From an uncultured Bacilli bacterium (GTDB lineage: Bacteria > Bacillota_I > Bacilli_A > RF39 > UBA660), in contig CAKOLO010000004.1 in assembly GCA_934096235.1 (NCBI GenBank), positions 1 through 64,000 of the forward strand: a DNA stretch of 64,000 bases, given 5' to 3'. A program made the position numbers and the translations under genes. Below, one piece after another: positions 63,099-64,000 of the stretch (within the stretch, counting starts at the first letter, position 1; every line of letters starts with the position of its first letter). The notes beneath the pieces were generated by a model. It made no database searches, was not told where the DNA came from, and was given only the letters and a program-made list of their open reading frames with translations.

Positions 63099-63132
63099 AG
63101 TATATAAAAAAAGAAAAGTAAATTTTGTCGAA
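63099..63132 (-). promoter_or_regulatory. Putative Spo0A-controlled promoter of spoIIGA-sigE
   Basis: A perfect 0A box (TGTCGAA on the plus strand, 63126-63132) lies 43 bp upstream of spoIIGA. On the minus strand it includes TCGACA, a -35-like element, placed 21 bp from TATACT (63099-63104). Bacillus spoIIG likewise has an over-long spacer (22 bp) with 0A boxes overlapping the -35. Confidence 0.65.
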
Positions 63133-63146
63133 TTATTTACTTTTCT
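63112..63146 (-). terminator. Terminator of the gene at 63148-63978
   Basis: AGAAAAGTAAAT and ATTTACTTTTCT arms (12 bp) with an 11-base loop, and a run of T on the minus strand. Its loop holds the 0A box. Confidence 0.8.
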
Positions 63147-63147
63147 A

Positions 63148-63978
63148 TTATTTTTTTAAATTAAGTTCTTCGGGTTTAATACGTTTATTGTATCTTGTTG
63201 GTATTTTTCTTTTTGAGTCTACCATATTATAATCTCTTATAAAGAAACCAAAATCTCTTTGTCTTCTTCTACTTATTTGATATTCACCATTTTTTAATCT
63301 TATTATTCTTCCTTCTCTATCTCTTTCAACAATTAGATTGCTGTATAGTCTAAATGCAGCACTAGCCATTTCCATGCTTTCATATCCTTGATATCTACAT
63401 TTATCTACGATACTCCATAATTCTTCTACTCTTTCTGATACTACCTTATATGGTGAAAATTCGCTTGCTAAAGCTTTGAAAAAATCGTAATCATTATTAT
63501 TGGCATGAGCCATTAGACACTTTTTAATATAATTTTTATCTAAGAATGGTAAATCTCCTTTATATAATATTGGTAAATATTTAATTCTTCTTTCATAATG
63601 TACTTCATCACTTTTCTCATCTTCAGTATTTTTATTTTCAAAATAACAAATATTAATATCAGGCTCTAGATTTTTAGTTGATGTGATATTTTTAAAATAA
63701 TTAATTAATTCGTCTTCTTCAAATCCTTCAGTGAAATGATCAATATCACTTATTGTCATCTTTTCAGTAAGTCTATGATATATATGTACCAATACTAATA
63801 TTTTTCCGTCTTTTATTTTTGACGTGATATTTCCATAGAAGTGTTTGTGTGTCTTTCTGTTGTTATACCTTTCTATTGTTTTAAGCATTTCTTGATATTC
63901 TTCTTTTGTACTATATTCTCTTTTAACTGTTCCTAAATATTCGACAAGAGCATATCTTTTTGTTTCTTTTTTTTCCAT
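63148..63978 (-). CDS. Cytosolic protein of unknown function upstream of spoIIGA
   Basis: 276 residues from ATG 63978, after GGGGGAACGT. Soluble, charged; N-terminal helices rich in Lys/Glu/Tyr (TKRYALVEYLGTVKREY), a strand-rich middle (KILVLVHIYHRL), and a very basic end (SRRRQRDFGFFIRDYN, RYNKRIKPEELNLKK). The basic tail suggests nucleic-acid binding, but no family is recognised. It has its own terminator and so is separate from the spoIIG operon. Confidence 0.55.
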   Translation of the reverse strand: MEKKETKRYALVEYLGTVKREYSTKEEYQEMLKTIERYNNRKTHKHFYGNITSKIKDGKILVLVHIYHRLTEKMTISDIDHFTEGFEEDELINYFKNITSTKNLEPDINICYFENKNTEDEKSDEVHYERRIKYLPILYKGDLPFLDKNYIKKCLMAHANNNDYDFFKALASEFSPYKVVSERVEELWSIVDKCRYQGYESMEMASAAFRLYSNLIVERDREGRIIRLKNGEYQISRRRQRDFGFFIRDYNMVDSKRKIPTRYNKRIKPEELNLKK

Positions 63979-64000
63979 ACGTTCCCCCAACTTTAGTGAT

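Noticed and set aside
63940..63946. Second TTCGACA (0A-box sequence)
   Set aside because: Inside the coding region of the unknown gene, far from a promoter; expected by chance.
1..64000. Integrated phage, insertion sequence or transposon
   Set aside because: No integrase, transposase, terminal inverted repeats with target duplication, or phage structural genes were seen; only the DUF1016 gene and palindromes hint at mobility.

Overview
The window is strongly AT-rich and comes from a member of the Firmicutes, class Bacilli. EzrA, YmfF/YmfH, YtxG/YtxH and a SpoIIGA-SigE-SigG block place it there, as does a PRC-barrel YlmC/YmxH gene beside sigG. The code is standard: Trp codons are TGG, and arcA ends in TGA. 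Low G+C, BspA-like surface proteins and an arginine deiminase pathway suggest an uncultured, host-associated lineage near the Erysipelotrichia/RF39 group. That placement is inference. I see no phage, transposase, CRISPR array or rRNA. One tRNA (Met-CAU) is present.

Layout. 1-10.7 kb: the end of a repeat-rich BspA-like surface protein, a PAP2 phosphatase, a VanY-type peptidase, pyrimidine-nucleoside phosphorylase, a DUF1016 nuclease with three related palindromes in and beside it, a short SSB, a SufS-type cysteine desulfurase, a HIT protein and a pilin-like membrane protein. 10.7-20.4 kb (minus strand): HerA-like ATPase, two M16 peptidases (YmfH/YmfF), DeoD, FtsK/SpoIIIE and EzrA. 20.4-28.5 kb: unknown proteins, tRNA-Met, a gene split by a stop codon, MtaB, RsmE, an Smr protein, and the infC-rpmI-rplT operon with an L20-type leader. 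28.7-34.6 kb: an archaeal-type ProRS under a T-box, MscS, YtxG/YtxH, a lipoprotein and TrmB. 34.7-38.3 kb: arcA and an arcC-arcD fusion. 38.4-49.3 kb: an internalin/BspA-like protein, a bacterial-type ProRS, divergent pilin and PilB genes, an XRE membrane regulator, TPM/LemA proteins and a PASTA-containing PBP. 49.3-56.7 kb: a VWA/papain-like surface protein, a kinase-like protein, LexA, a rhomboid, TspO, RluD and LspA. 56.7-64 kb: sigG, a three-gene cassette, sigE, spoIIGA and an unknown gene.

How the parts work together. The most coherent system is sporulation control. SpoIIGA and pro-SigE are adjacent, and a perfect Spo0A box lies just upstream of spoIIGA. SigG sits behind a hairpin that hides its ribosome binding site. 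Between sigE and sigG lie a TSP1-like/pilin-module membrane protein, a large proline-rich membrane protein and a small cytosolic protein, none of which I recognise from classical spore formers. FtsK/SpoIIIE and a SpoVD-like PBP fit the same picture.

A second theme is cell-surface display: BspA repeats, InlB B-repeats, a VWA/papain-like protein, and a pilin-type module found in three proteins. A third is RNA-level control: T-box, L20 leader, an AUA start for infC, and two hairpins that mask ribosome binding sites.
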